Positions 1 through 18,461 of a DNA stretch of 64,000 nt are shown one piece after another. This stretch comes from Begonia masoniana (taxonomy: Eukaryota; Streptophyta; Magnoliopsida; Cucurbitales; Begoniaceae). How positions within the stretch are numbered: the first letter of the stretch is position 1; each line of letters opens with the position of its first letter. The notes under the pieces are model-generated. The model saw only the letters and a list, made by a program, of their open reading frames with translations. It searched no databases and had not been told where the DNA came from. The DNA is taken from assembly GCA_022432975.1 (NCBI GenBank), contig CM039503.1:55798466-55862465 (forward strand), in the 5' to 3' direction. Both the position numbers and the translations under genes were made by a program.

Positions 1-5590
<5,590 letters not shown>

Positions 5591-6463
5591 CTGAAACTGA
5601 CATAAATATGGTGTAAAACAATCAGTTACAATCCTTGTGATGCAAATATACAATAAATAACCAATTCATTGTGGGCCTGAAATAATACATTTTTATTCTA
5701 TGTTTCCACGCTGCTCTACCAAAAAGTGACAATTGAGACTTTCTGAAAAATGCATACTACTTGTATTTTCCAAAGATGTAATTATATCAAATCATTCCAT
5801 TTGATTTTTGCACTAGCACTGACTCTACATCCAATTCACCACTCCTCATTTGCAACTCCTCACTTATAATGGCTCTACCACACTGGAGCAGCTCCGAGAC
5901 CCTTACGCTTAACGAACCTTCATCTCAATCACTTCGAATGCTCCTCTCCGATAAAACAAAAAATTTTGTTGCTTAAACTGCTCTCAGAAATAGAACTATA
6001 GGATGCAAGTTTACAGTTTTTTAGGGAAACATTGATTGAAATGTGGAAGAAATTACTAATAATTTCAAAAATACCAATGCACGATAGTAGTTAACCATCT
6101 CGAGCCTCATCTCCAATCCCCAATTCCAGCTCAAAATCAAACATAAGAGTAGACATAAAGCGCAAACCAAATTTACTATACATTCCTAAAAATCTCCATC
6201 AGGTTCAACAAAATAGTTCAAAATCTTTAAATTGTCATTATAATACGATAAAAAAATAGAAAATTCAAACAAGCATTAAGAACAAACCAAAGACAAAATA
6301 CGAATACAAATGCACGTAAGCACAACATACCACCACCTCATCTGATTAATCTTTCGACTCATGCATACCACTCTCAAAAATAAAATAAAATCATCAAACG
6401 CCAAATATCATAGTTCAATTTCAACGCCGAGAAAGAAAAGAACCAAAAAAAAAAAACAAAGAC

Positions 6464-6650
6464 CTTGAGCTCCAGGCAGCAAGAGATTGAGCGATTACAG
6501 ATCGGAGAGGCGAACAAAAAGAATTAATGCTGTAAGAATCTGAGAGAGTCTTCAGCAAAGAGATGAAGGAAGAAAAGGAGAACAATGGGGAAGACGAAGA
6601 CGTAGACGAGCTGGCTCTCTCTCTCTCTCTGATTTTAAAGCAAGGGCTCC
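6464..6650 (-). other. Probable 5'UTR first exon of the UBC23-like gene
   Basis: A minus-strand donor (CTCAAG followed by GTCTTT) at about 6464 pairs with the acceptor at 5591, giving a roughly 870-bp 5'UTR intron. The exon includes a short (CT)n run near 6613-6630, common in plant leaders. The exact start site is inferred, not seen. Confidence 0.5.
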
Positions 6651-8381
6651 TCGCCTCCTCCCCCTTCCAAGCTTCAATTTTTATTTTTAAAATTTTAATT
6701 AATTATTAATTTTTTGGGGAAGCTAATAATCATTCTTGCTCGAGAGTAAAAATAGAGAGGAAGAGCTGAAATTGCCGAGGAGCAAAGTGTAATTTCACAT
6801 TAATAATGAGTTAAATTGGCAAAAAAATGTCACAATAGCACATTCTAAACAAATGTCAAATTCCTAACAAAGATAAAGTAGAAATTAAACCCATAACTTT
6901 AAATCTCGATTTTTTTTGGAGCAAAATAAACCACAAACTTTACACATTAATCAAAATGAATCTCGAACTAATTTTTAAATCACGTGAAAAATACAGACAA
7001 ATTGAAATCAAATAACTTTGTTCATATAATCTTATCCTGCTTCGAATGTTAAATTTGAAAATTACATCAAACATCCCGATACATACGTTCCTATATACAG
7101 TATCTACTATTATATAAAAGTAGTCACGAATCTGTTAGGTTTTGCTTGCTCGAGCGCTGATTTAAAATTGTATTCTTCGAACAAGTGATAAAACATCTGA
7201 CTTTTCATCTATTGTAGTATAAATGATTAGTCAAATCAAATGATAAATAGTAAATGAGTCGGTTTGAAAATAAATGAATTGTGATAGCTAGAAAAATAAG
7301 GGTTCGAACAATTTTGTCTCCTCTTTGCCGAGAGATCGAAGAAAAGGGTTGATCCGGATTAACCGAACCGATTGAAGTGAAGATTGCTTGTGAGAAAGAA
7401 AACCCAACCAAACCAACTCGGTTTATTATTAAAAGTTTCTCAGAGTTTTATATTAGGGCCAGGAGAAAATCCTGAAAGGAGCAAAACGCAGCGTTTTGGA
7501 TTTGTGCATGAAGCTGTGGCTTCATGGAAGGTACTTAACAGAGCAGTTCGGTCTCAATTCCAATCGCCGGTGACTTTCTTAGCACTTCGCCGGAGAAGAA
7601 AGAAGGTCCCCCTTGCTCCAATCACGTAATCAGAGTAAATGTTATCGGCGGTTATTAAGGTTTTTGTTCGATCCATTCAACCATAGGATTTTCTTTTCTT
7701 TCATGTTTTTTTCCTCTTTCTATTTGTGAGCTTACAAAGTAGACAGATCCTTTCTTCGTTCTCTGATTTTCCAGCTCGCTCCGTCGTATTTGCAGCCATT
7801 TCTGGGTAATTTTCGTTGCGTTATGCTCTAATTCTTCATTTTTTTTTGGTTTGATATGAAATGAGCTTCAAACATTCTCACTTGGGGACAGTTTTTGTTA
7901 TCGTGCTTGCCAATTCTTTATGAAAGATGTTATTTCCGGCCATTTGGAATCTGAGCTAAAATTATCGTTCTCGGATGCAGAGTTATTGCCGGATTTGTGC
8001 TTAGAATTTTAGTTGTTATTATGATCTAGGAGTTATAATTGGACTGTATCTTAGTGGATTCACCGTAGAAATCGAATTGAAATATTTTGTTATCTGTTTT
8101 TCCATTTTTTAACAATTTTTATTGCTTTTCGAGTCCTTCGCGTCATTTTCCATGACAGTCGAGAACATAAAACAAGTATTAGTGTGTCATTACCGGCTGC
8201 AAACCATAGTCCACTCGAAGTCATAATTTAGCAAAGTCAATCTTTGAATCAGCATTCAATAGAGCAAGGGCCATTCAATTTATCTTTATTCCTCGTTCCT
8301 CCTGAAATTTTAAACCTCAATAAAATAATTATACACACAGTTAGATACATTCATACAAGGAGAAAGATCTAAGCAGAGAAG
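6651..8381. other. Intergenic region and probable TRAPPC2L leader
   Basis: Divergent spacer between the UBC23-like gene and TRAPPC2L. The left part, to about 7400, is AT-rich with no recognisable gene. From about 7450 to 7800 base composition rises and pyrimidine-rich runs appear, consistent with a promoter and leader for the plus-strand gene. Small open frames here show no family resemblance. Confidence 0.4.
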
Positions 8382-9970
8382 ATGATTGTTTGCATTTCCA
8401 TTGTCGGCCACCAGGTATCTTCTCATTCTGATTTCTTTCAATCATTTTCATTTTTTTTTTCTGGATAATAGGATCACAATAAAAATTTTAGTAACAAAAT
8501 GTCTTTTTTAAGAAAACAGAACAACCCACTTTACATACAGAGCTTCACAGAGGCTGATGATGCCCTCAAGCTGCATCACATTGTCCACTGCTCACTTGAT
8601 GTCATTGATGAGCGTGGTATACTCACTATACTTTGCCATTTTTCCTAGACTTTATATTAAGAATTCTAGTCGCTATGCTATAAATAAAATCAGATTTTAA
8701 GGTATTGGATTGGATTCAAACTTATTTTTCTTTCTTCCTCTATCATGTTAGATATCTATTAGCATAGCATCTCAAGTTATCTGATCATGCTTCTGTATGT
8801 ATCATTCAGTGAATAATCCCAAAAAATCTGGACCGACCTTCAACGAGACCTTTCTTGGTCTGCTTTATCCAACTGAAAATTACAAAGTGTGAGTCAATTT
8901 TCATATTATTTATCGGTTATCATAAAATTGTATTGAAAAGAAAATATTGACAAGTTGGTAAGCTTGAACAAACAACTCAAACGAAACATCTGTTACAAAA
9001 TTTCAGTATACCCTAAAGCTTTACGCAGTCAAAATAACAATTTTTATGCTTGCTCATACTTTAGTCATCATTATTTTTCTTCTTGGAATTATTTGTAGGT
9101 TTGGCTATCTGACCAATACAAAAGTGAAGTTTATCTTGGTAACAACTGATCTAGATGTCAAAGATGCAGATGTGAGAAATGTGAGTACCGAAAATTGTTA
9201 TCCTTTTACTACTTTCTTTTACGGTTTTTTATTACTATCTTTGTGTTGGGGTTGGCTAGAACAAAGCAAAGATACAAATAACTTTTAATTGCCACAACAG
9301 TAACTCATTCTTTGTGAAAATCTATCCTTTCATAGTGACAATGAATATAAATATATGCAATGAAAATTTTTCAGCTGTTGAAAAAAATGGGTTTGTGTTA
9401 ATGAATTAGGTGTGAAGTTCTTTTCTTTAAATTTTGCAACTGAGGAATTGGATTTCAATTTCTCTCCTGAAACTACCTTGAACAGAACTCTAGTGGGTTC
9501 CCTTTTTCTCAGCATAGTAGTAATTGCATTTAGCCCCTAAACCAGCTCTATTTCTTTTGTGGATTTTTGCTACTTGAAAGCTTAGAACGTCAATTCAGCT
9601 CATCCTCATTCCTCAACCTTCCCTACACTTCCTCTTTCAATTTTAATCCATCGTGGCAGTACCAGGATATTGATGTACTAAACCAATTTTGACGCATTAA
9701 GGTTTATAAAAAAATCTGAAAAGTATCCATGAGTTGCTTCTTGCTATCATTTAGAAAGTGGAAAAACCATACATGTATTCTAACCTCCTTCCACTTTGAT
9801 TTACTTCTGTTCTTTTGCTGTCACGTGTGTAGTTTTTCAGGCAGTTTCATTCGGCTTACGTCGATGCGGTTTCCAACCCATTTCACGTGCCGGGCAAGAA
9901 AATAAACTCCAAAACATTTGCAGAAAGAGTGAGCACCATTGTTAAATCCTTCGGGTTGAACTCGGCCTGA
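8382..9970 (+). CDS. TRAPPC2L: Trafficking protein particle complex subunit 2-like (TRAPPC2L)
   Basis: Small longin-fold subunit of the TRAPP tethering complex, acting in ER-Golgi and Golgi vesicle traffic. Five exons join cleanly: 8382-8414, 8520-8616, 8810-8888, 9099-9180 and 9833-9970, giving 142 residues, the usual length. The protein starts MIVCISIVGHQ and continues NNPLYIQSFTEADDALKLHH, then GYLTNTKVKFILVTTDLDVK. It ends in a helix with FHVPGKKINSKTFAERV and a stop after KSFGLNSA. The start is the first ATG in exon 1 and matches the family's conserved N-terminus. Introns carry GT donors and AG acceptors. No breaks were found; it is very probably functional. Confidence 0.96.
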
Positions 9971-11062
9971 ATATCCCAGGATGTAGATCGATCTACTTTT
10001 GATTCTACACCTTGAAACTGGTAGAAACATCTCTTATTTATTTGGTCTGGTTGAGAGTTATCCATTTTCTATGCATGTCACAGTAATATTTGAGACTTTA
10101 ACGCCTTCACTACATGTTAAAACATCCATTTGAACTGCAATCTTTTTTTTTTTTTTAATTTCCAAACAGCATTTATAGAAAGGTACATACAATTGGAATT
10201 TGATTCCTCTTCGTTATGTACATTTTGATTGTCAATCAGTCGGTGGAGCTCAGTCTGACTGGATTGTGCTAAGTGTAAGTTCTTTAAAATACAAAAAAAA
10301 GAAACAAGAAATAATAAAAATAAGTGAAAAAATCAAAACAAATTGGAGAAAAAAATATGTAAAAAATCTTGTTTGACACACGAAGATAGAAAAATAAGCG
10401 TAAAATGTAATTTAGATGGTAACGTTATTGTTATTTACTTATCAGACTATAATTTTTTTTTTTTTTACAAATAGGTCATCAATCATTGAGATATTAAGAA
10501 TTTAAACCTTGTAATTAATTTATCCGTTGAGTTTAGTGCGTATATATATCATGTTTTCCATTTTAATCAGCATTTCAATTCAATTTCTAATCTCTACAAC
10601 AATCTCTAATCCAATTACAAACTCTTGGACGATTTTAAATTATGTTCAAAGATTGATAAGAGTTTGAAATTATATCAGAAATCGGATGTTAGAATTCAGT
10701 TAAAACACGTGATTGAAAGAAAAACATGATATTATACGTACAAAATTCAACAGATAAATCAATAAAATGACGGTAATGTCAAAATTGTTAATATTGAGGT
10801 TTGATTTATAAAAAAAATATAGTTTAAGGTATAATATGTAAATTTCGTTGCCTCAAAATAATTTTATATAAAACATAGTTAAGGTGTTAATACCGCTCTC
10901 TCGCCGATCCTCGCCGGCGCTCCCCTCAGTGGACCATTCTAATGTTTCATTCTGCCTGTGGTTCCTGGGGATCTCTCAGGCAGCCATATTTTTGGCGGAT
11001 TGATCTTCCAGTTTCTTCCTAGTTGTTTTTCCTATATTAGGTATCTGGTTCACCCCTTTCTC
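9971..11062. other. Intergenic region between TRAPPC2L and APO4
   Basis: AT-rich spacer with several A or T homopolymers. It holds the TRAPPC2L 3'UTR and, from about 10890, the GC-richer leader of APO4. No gene or repeat family was recognised in it. Confidence 0.4.
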
Positions 11063-12514
11063 ATGGCTTTGAAAAGGGAATTGTTGCTCAATGTTTGTAA
11101 GAATTTCATGACAACTCGGCTTTATAGCCATTCGGTTGATACGAAACTTCTCCGCAGTATGATACTAAAGCGAATCGAAAATAGGGCCAAGGATTATCCT
11201 TACCCGCGTATGATTCCGGTTGCCAAAGAGGTCGCTAAGGCTAGGGCTGTTCTTATTAATGGCGTGTCCACTCTTCTCAAAGCGATCCCTGTTGTTTCCT
11301 GCAAGTGAGTCTCCTCCACTACAAAATATTCTGTTTCTATAATTTCGAAAACACGGATACAAATCTTTCTCATTTATAGCTCGTTTGGCAGTTATAATCA
11401 AGCAATTTTTTTTAATGTTAAATTCAAGTGTTGATTGGAATTGCAGCTAAACATTTGTACCGGTTATAATTTCATGCATTGTGGTTTTATACCCGTGTGA
11501 GCACCATTATTCTTGGGGATGAAACAAATGAAATTGTAACTGGTACTAAAGCTTACGGTTTTAGTCTTCGACTAGTTGTGCATTCGCTTTGTGTGCATTC
11601 TTTTGGTGAAACTTACCATTTGTACCACTCTCGTTACATTTCGTAAATATTTCTTCTTATAACTGTTTTGTTTGAATTTGGTTAGCTCGTTTAAGCAGAA
11701 TTCAATATATTATTTTAGTGCTACACAAATAAGTTGCCCAAGCATTACCTCTGCTTCTTTTAACAAGGCCCTGTACAGGTTTTGTCCAGAAGTGTTTATT
11801 AGTCGGAAAGGTCATCAAATACGGACGTGTTGTGGGTATAGACGCCGGGCCAAGAACAGGGTTCATGAATGGATTGCTGGCAGTGTGAATGATATATTAG
11901 TTCCCGTGGAGGCGTATCATCTGTCGCGCATGTTTCAAGAAGTTATTCAACATAATCAAAGGTTCGACTATGATCGAATTCCTGCAGTTCTTGAGTTATG
12001 CAGGCAGGCAGGGGCTGAACCAAATGATGAAAATCTCCAGGCCAGTACATGCGAATCACATAAATTTTGTTCTGACATTGAAGGGTCTGGGGGATTCTCT
12101 CCTGAAAATCTGATGCTATTAGCAAATGAAACTTTGAGGGCATGGGAAATCCTTAGAACGGGTGTACAGAAGTTGTTGCTGGTTTATCCTACAAAAGTGT
12201 GTAAATACTGCTCAGAAGTTCATATTGGGCCATCTGGGCACAAGGCTAGGCTCTGTGGCATCTTTAAATATGAGAGTTGGAGAGGTGCTCATTTCTGGAA
12301 GAAGGCGGAAGTGGATGATTTAGTTCCTCCTAAAATTAGTTGGATAAGAAGACACCAAGATCCTTTAGTGCTTGTAGATGAAGGGAGAAGCTATTATGGG
12401 AAAGCACCAGCAATTGTGGATCTATGTAGACAGGCTGGTGCGATTGTACCATCAAATTATCATTGTCAGATGAAAATACAAGGTTTATCATGGCCTTCTG
12501 TAGCCCAAATTTGA
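11063..12514 (+). CDS. APO4: APO protein 4, mitochondrial-type (ACCUMULATION OF PHOTOSYSTEM ONE family)
   Basis: Plant-specific RNA-binding organelle protein; APO proteins promote group II intron splicing, and APO4-type members are mitochondrial. Two exons, 11063-11304 and 11779-12514, encode 325 residues, close to the family's usual length. Two APO motifs are visible: the first begins at the exon junction with KFCPEVFISRKGHQIRTCCG followed by RRRAKNRVHEWI, the second is CKYCSEVHIGPSGHKARLCG. Both are CxxC-led zinc-binding type modules. Between them lies LLANETLRAWEILRTGVQKL. The N-terminus (MALKRELLLNVCKNF) is rich in basic and hydrophobic residues, as expected of a mitochondrial presequence. 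The split Lys codon (AA plus G) confirms the splice. Intact; a longer upstream frame from 10958 lacks conservation and is probably leader. Confidence 0.94.
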
Positions 12515-13843
12515 TACCATTTGCTCTACAAAACTCTGCTGGTAGAAAAATTCCCTGCCAAAAGTTTTCTATGCTGTGGTTTTATTCCCCCAATGGGACT
12601 GACCCCATTCCTCCTCGGAGATTGGTTCCGGAATTCTACCTTTTTGTTCAAGAGGTGATGTTGATTCCATTGTTTAAATTCCATTTTTTTTTTATTAGTT
12701 TGCGGCCAAAGATTTTGTTGGCAAGGATAGTTATGAGTGCATAAATGTTGAAGTCTTGGTTTTTAATTTGATAGATCAGTTATTGTATCTCGTTTCTTTT
12801 TTAATAGAATTCGATAATTGATAGATCACTTGTTGTAAGCTGTATGCCCCCATGAATAATGTAATTATTAAAGCTTTCACTTCTTTAAGTGAAAATTCAC
12901 GTCTTTTAGAGTACCCTTTTCATTATTTTGAGCAACTCTAGCTAGCACTTGGAATCTGCAATTCATTTTCCTATCTCCATGTCTTCTAGATCATGAATAT
13001 GCATCACGGCCTTAACCTTTACGATTAATTAGATTGTAGAAAAATGATTTGACTGTCATTCTGTAAGACGGGTTTTTTTGTTCACTTGAATATACTCTCG
13101 TCAATTTGATTGTTCAAGAGGTTATCTTCATTTTGTAAATTCTTTTTTCTTAATAAGCATTCTGTTCAATTTCAAGTTCTCTATTGGCAGGCGAAGGTTC
13201 TCATGTCAAAATGTCAAAATTCTGCCATTTCTACGGCAAAAATCATCACTCATTTTGGCGTAGCAGTCGCTGGACTTCCTCAAATATCAGTCATCTACCC
13301 TGCTTGTATGAAGTAGCATCATAGTAGGGGGGTTCATAGAAAAAATGCATTTTATAGACGTTTTGCTTTGTTTCAAAGCTTGTTTTAATTAACTTATAAT
13401 GATCATTATTCTTCTTTAAAGCATATGTTTGTTAAATACCTGTCGAAAGCATACTTCTAAGCCATGATGTTATTACTAAATTTCCATTTGCTCCAATCCA
13501 AATAGGCAGCAATAACACTCCAATTAATCCAATGCTATAATTCTTTTGTCGAGGCTGGAAAGCACATACACCAACTTCAATGAGTTTGGCATGTAACACA
13601 GGTTTGTATTTCAAATGATTACACGTACTAAAAACAACTTTTCTTCCTACAAACAGATGAACACAGATTCAGCTCTGTTCTACATTATAAAATGCAGACT
13701 CTACCGTGGACTCAACTTTTCTCTCCTACAAACCGAGCTACCAATTAGTAGGTAAATAGAACAAGGAAGACAATGTATGATCGACACTAACCCGACATGG
13801 GAAGAAGTGAAAATATCATTTTGTTTTTGATATTGCCAAAGTA
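12515..13843. other. Convergent intergenic region between APO4 and PEX22
   Basis: Holds the 3'UTRs of APO4 (plus) and PEX22 (minus). AT-rich; short open frames occur but show no domain or conserved motif. No repeat family was recognised. Confidence 0.4.
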
Positions 13844-16276
13844 TCAAAGGCTTCCGAAGAACTGTTCCAACGATGGAGAGCTGAGCACGTTTGATGCCAT
13901 TCGTTCGGGTCTGAAGGCAGATATGTGAAGCTGATATTTGATGAACCTCTGGTACAAATAAAAAAGAAATTTATTAAAATGCGGGGATTTGTAAGGGCGA
14001 TACTGAAATAATGCGAGCATAATGCAGAAAGATGTACGGGGATACATACAGCTAACTGAGAAATGATTTCAGGGTTAGAGTCGATATGCCAATCTGGCTC
14101 TAATTGTCGAACAAAAGACGACCTTCCGTTCTCTGTGCTACAGAATAGAACCTGTATATGGAATGCAAATGAATCAAAGTTGGACTAGTTGAAAAGAAAC
14201 CCAAACATTTACTTACAAAACAAAATTACACTGTTTAACATTAGCACAGACGAAATGGTTTAAACACAATAATACACTTAACTACTAATGTTTTGAGTTT
14301 GATGCAGAGTATCAACTAAAGAAGTAATAACTACTCATAATAAGTTCACTAAACTTTCTTATAGTTCAAAATAGGCGTTGATACTGAAAGAGCTAAGCAA
14401 AAAAAATGGATGCATTATGATGTCCGAGGATTTACAGGTTCACATTTAATATATTTTTTTATGCAATACATTTCTCATAAATAAAAAGTTTGGCATTAAA
14501 TAAAACCTTTTCTTTGACCAAACCACCGGATGTGAAAATGCCAGCATCTTCCAGAGCTTGGAGAATCTTTTTCTGCAGGTAACGGATCATTATATGAGAT
14601 TGAACAGCAATAATGAAAAAAAATGTTATATTTAACTTTCTTTGTATATATACATGTGTGTATATATATATATATTGCGAATGTTCAGAGTGACTGAAAA
14701 CATAAATCATCACATACTTCATCCTCATCGTCCAAAACTCTTTCCATGAGATAAAGATCGCAGTACTTCGTAATCTCCAAAAGCACTTCCAACACTGAGG
14801 GCCTCACTGTTATCTGATTCTGCAAAAAACAAAGCAAACAAAATTATATATCTCCTTCTGTCTCTCTGGATGCCTCATTTAGAAACCACCGAAGAGAATT
14901 CCACCTTCAGGTCCTCAGGATTAGTTTCCTCAAAAACTACTCCAAGCAATCGACACGTCACCTGGACAGAAGAAGACCCTGATATCAACACATTTATTTA
15001 TCATATGAAGCAGCTTATTAAAGTGATGCACTCGTGTTATCGGACAAACGATCTTAGCAAACAAAATAGAGAGCCAGTTGGAAGTATAATGAACCAGATT
15101 CCACTACAGTTTATCAGAAGAATAAAGATATTATACATCTGTCTAATATTTGGGAAGCACGTAAAGAAAAACTCCAAACTTAAGCCAATGAAAGTCTGGA
15201 AAGAAAGATCAAAGAATGTGACAAATGGCAACATTTGAGGTTCATAATTCACTCAAGGTTCAGCTAAAATCATAATATATATTCACGACTATAATATTTT
15301 TCATAATAGAAGCCAGTTACCATGCATACCCGAACTACTTGCCATCATATATGTAGGCACCAAAAGCCACAAGATGGCAAATATAAGGCATTGAACCACT
15401 AGACAGCATTTATCAATTACCTTTCTTCCTTCACTTAACTTCTGCCTAACTACTTGACCCAATGTTGGCTGGGAGAAACAAAGATCAAGGAAAACACAAA
15501 TTAATATCTTCAAGGATATATCAAACTAATAAAAATTATGAGTGTGACAATGATTAGTAAAACAGTAAAGCACTTACTTTCGCCGACTGAAATAACTCAT
15601 CAACAACATTCTGCACTCTTGAATCCTCTGAAGGTGCACAACCTCCGGCGGGCATCAATGGTGCACTAGAATTCGTGCTGGCACCAGAAGTACTAGGATT
15701 AGCACCTTGCCTTTTCGGTTGTCTTCTTTGAGAGCTATTAGGTGATCTGAACAGCCTCCATGTAAATACTATTGCAACAGCAAGTCCAGTAATCGCTCCA
15801 ACAGATCTTAAATCCTAATAAAGAAGAGGTATGAGGCTCCAGTTCCCTCAAATAGAAAAATGAATTTGCATCACTCCACAAAAATCGATTTCATATGATT
15901 TAGAATACCAATTTGTTTTTCTATCAACTTCCACCCTTATCATCATATGAATGTCAAAAGTGAAATATCATGTTTCCCTTAAAAAACAAAACAAGCTCGA
16001 CTCGTTCATGGCGTAAGAAGAAGAAAAAACCAACTTCCTAAACAGAACATTCATCAAATACAGTAGAAAAACACATGACTACAGACTAAAGAAAGCCCAA
16101 CAGATCCGCGAAAGAACCCCCAAAATTTACGAAAATGAAAAAGAAAAACAAAAAGATAGGGGAAAAACCAGGCCACGGAGAGAAATTGGAAGGAGATTAG
16201 ACATCCTGAGGGAGAGATATGCCCCGAAACGCTTGATCAGCTGGACCAGCTCCCCTTTGGAAGAGGATTCGGCCAT
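13844..16276 (-). CDS. PEX22: Peroxisome biogenesis protein 22 (PEX22)
   Basis: Membrane anchor for the peroxisomal E2 PEX4, needed for ubiquitination and recycling of the import receptor PEX5. Eight exons deduced: 16276-16169, 15814-15578, 15468-15421, 14961-14905, 14819-14718, 14572-14507, 14151-14050 and 13948-13844. They total 274 residues, near the Arabidopsis length. The N-terminus MAESSSKGELVQLIKRFGAY is followed by a single membrane segment (VGAITGLAVAIVFTWRLF) and a low-complexity linker. The PEX4-binding domain contains PTLGQVVRQKLSEGRK, then VTCRLLGV, KYCDLYLMERVLDDEDE, EDAGIFTSGGLVKEK and a final SLEQFFGSL. All junctions keep frame with GT-AG borders. Intact. Confidence 0.95.
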
Positions 16277-16957
16277 ATCAGAACTCGATGAAAAGAGGAA
16301 GAACACTAGGCGTTGGCGATTCTCAAACGACGTAAATCAGTCCATCCATGTAGATTCGCAACGAGGAATTCAAAGAAAGAGAGGAAGGCGAGAAGCGAAC
16401 AGGCTCAAGAAACCCTGAGATTTGACGCCATTTATCTCCTCTTCCGCTTTTTACTCCGACGATCAAAATTAAAAATGATATTTTTTTAGTTTTTTGTTTT
16501 AATTTTAAATTATTTTTCTATCCATAAATTTAATTTCAATGTCACGCGTTCTTATTAAAATTAATCCCAAAATGTTTTTGTTATTTTTCATTTTGTAAGT
16601 ATGCCATCGTCTTCTTCTTCTTCGAAAAAACCAGTCGAAGTTCAGATTTTGAAACAGAGACATTACATTCATATTCATATGCAGTCAAGAACAATTCTTT
16701 GATTTTAACAGTTAATAACTCACGTTACCCTTCTGAAGAACTCGTTCTTGAATTTGAAGCAGGTTCCCTGCTTAATTAAATATTATTTTTCTGGTTAATC
16801 TTCTTTCTTTTGTTTTTCCCCGTAAAATCCCAGAAAAAGAGGGTGCAGAAGAAAAGAAAAGAAAAACACCATTGTTGAGCAGGAATCCAGTTAAACTGAG
16901 AAGGAACAGGCTGACCCAGATCCAAAAAAAAAGAGAGGACACCATTGAGAATCCTCT
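16277..16957. other. Intergenic spacer between PEX22 and the cyclin gene
   Basis: Contains the PEX22 5'UTR and promoter and the cyclin 3' flank. It includes AT-rich runs near 16480-16560 and a short (CTT)n stretch near 16612. No gene was seen. Confidence 0.35.
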
Positions 16958-17806
16958 TTAGTCGGCAAGATGAGGAGGAGAAAAGCTATGTGAATCTTCA
17001 ACAGAGATTTCAGTAACATCTTCTGCACTAATGGAGGTTGACGTTGTTGATCTCTCTATTATCTGTCCTTCCCCAGTAACCATCATTTCCTTCTCCAGGT
17101 GCAAGCAGTAGATTTCGAAAACTCTAGAGCTCACAATTACTCCAAAATCCAACAGAAAAAGCAGCTCGATTTCAAGCCTGTTTAGTTCAGCATTGCTCAA
17201 CCCTCCAACCCTAGCAAAGAATGCATTGTTATAGTGCCTGCAATTGTTCGAGTTTAAGGATTAAATTGAATAATTAAATCATTTCAAAATGTGGGTAGAC
17301 ATCGAAAAATCATGGTTTCAAATGTATTATCATCAAAGCTCTGTTTTTAGTGACAGAAACAGAGCTTCTTCTCAGAGAGAGAGAGAGACTTACACATCAT
17401 CAAGCACCTTAGAAGCAACCATGATACTAGTAACGAGCAGTCTGTGAACATTCAACGACACGACCAAGGAGTCGGGGTGTTTATGGACAAGCCGGTCTAT
17501 ATAGACATATCCTACGACAAAACACGATGGGCTGCAATTTGTGTACTTGTAAATTCTCTCCAAGTATTTGGGAATGCTTATATTTGGCGCTCTGACTCCA
17601 TGGAAGGCGTTGAAGCTCTTTCCAAGGTGATTTGAGTTACAGTAAAGCTCAACGCCCGACTGGTTCACCCCATCTATAAGCCTGTCGTTACGGGCTACCA
17701 GCTTCTCCAGCACCGTCGACAAAATGGTCAGCACTTTGGGGCTCGTCGGCTCCGTTTGATTTGGCTCTCGCTGGCTGTCCTTCGTGGACTCTCCGGCCTC
17801 TAACAT
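16958..17806 (-). CDS. U/P-type cyclin (CYCU1-1-like)
   Basis: Small plant cyclin expected to bind a CDK; in yeast the related Pho80 cyclins link phosphate status to the cell cycle, but the role here is inferred. Two exons, 17806-17394 and 17237-16958, encode 230 residues. The cyclin box shows SFNAFHGVRAPNISIPKYLE, YTNCSPSCFVVGYVYIDRL and SLNVHRLLVTSIMVASKVLD. The second exon continues HYNNAFFARVGGLSNAELNR and LEIELLFLLDF. The split Val codon (GT plus G) confirms the junction. A short insert, NQSGVELYCNSNHL, precedes the box and is unusual for the family; an annotation error is unlikely because it is in frame within one exon. The Ser/Thr-rich C-terminal tail is poorly conserved, as usual. Confidence 0.93.
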
Positions 17807-18461
17807 TTACAGAACATTACTGGTTCTGAGAAGTTTCAGGGTCGGAGAGAGGCGACGAATAATGGTATCCACTCTGCACCATGACTTCTGTAATCTGTTT
17901 TGCTATCCAGTTTACGGCACTGGCTGACTGGGTTTCTGACACGTGTCCTTGAAGCTTATGAACGGTGTTGATTTCAAGCAAATGATTTTGAAGCGTTGGA
18001 TTTGAAGTGATCTGGATTTGGACAGCAACAAGTGATGAAATGTGTGGCTAACATTTTATTGTTTTCTTTTTTCAGACTTCAAATAAAACTTGACAGAGAA
18101 ATCCACATTGTCTCAATCTATTTGGAGCAATGAATGATGATAAGCTACTACCTAAACCCGACCAAACCGATCAATTTGGTCATGTTCCAGTTCGAAACCC
18201 GCTTCCATTTCCTAATTTCGTCACTGAAAAACCAAACCGAACCAACTCAAAATCTCGAGCTTTCCCATACACCTTGTAGTATAGTTTCGAATTACTCGTG
18301 TAAATATGCAAAGATCTCTTAAGGCGTCTACTCAATGACATGAAGATACATCATAATGTCAAAAATTCGAGATTGTCAAAAATAATATCAAGTTCAAACA
18401 AGAACGAGGATTATCCTTTCGGCCAAACCTGACTTATGCGTCGAGGAGAAACTTCCAACCA
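17807..18461. other. Intergenic spacer between cyclin and EXS genes
   Basis: Contains the cyclin promoter. Near 18150-18260 are several short ACCGAAC and AACCAAACC-like motifs resembling subterminal repeats of hAT-type elements, but no termini were found. No gene seen. Confidence 0.3.

Noticed and set aside
10958..11308. Longer APO4 start at 10958
   Set aside because: The extra residues are not conserved, and the ATG at 11063 gives a plausible targeting presequence.
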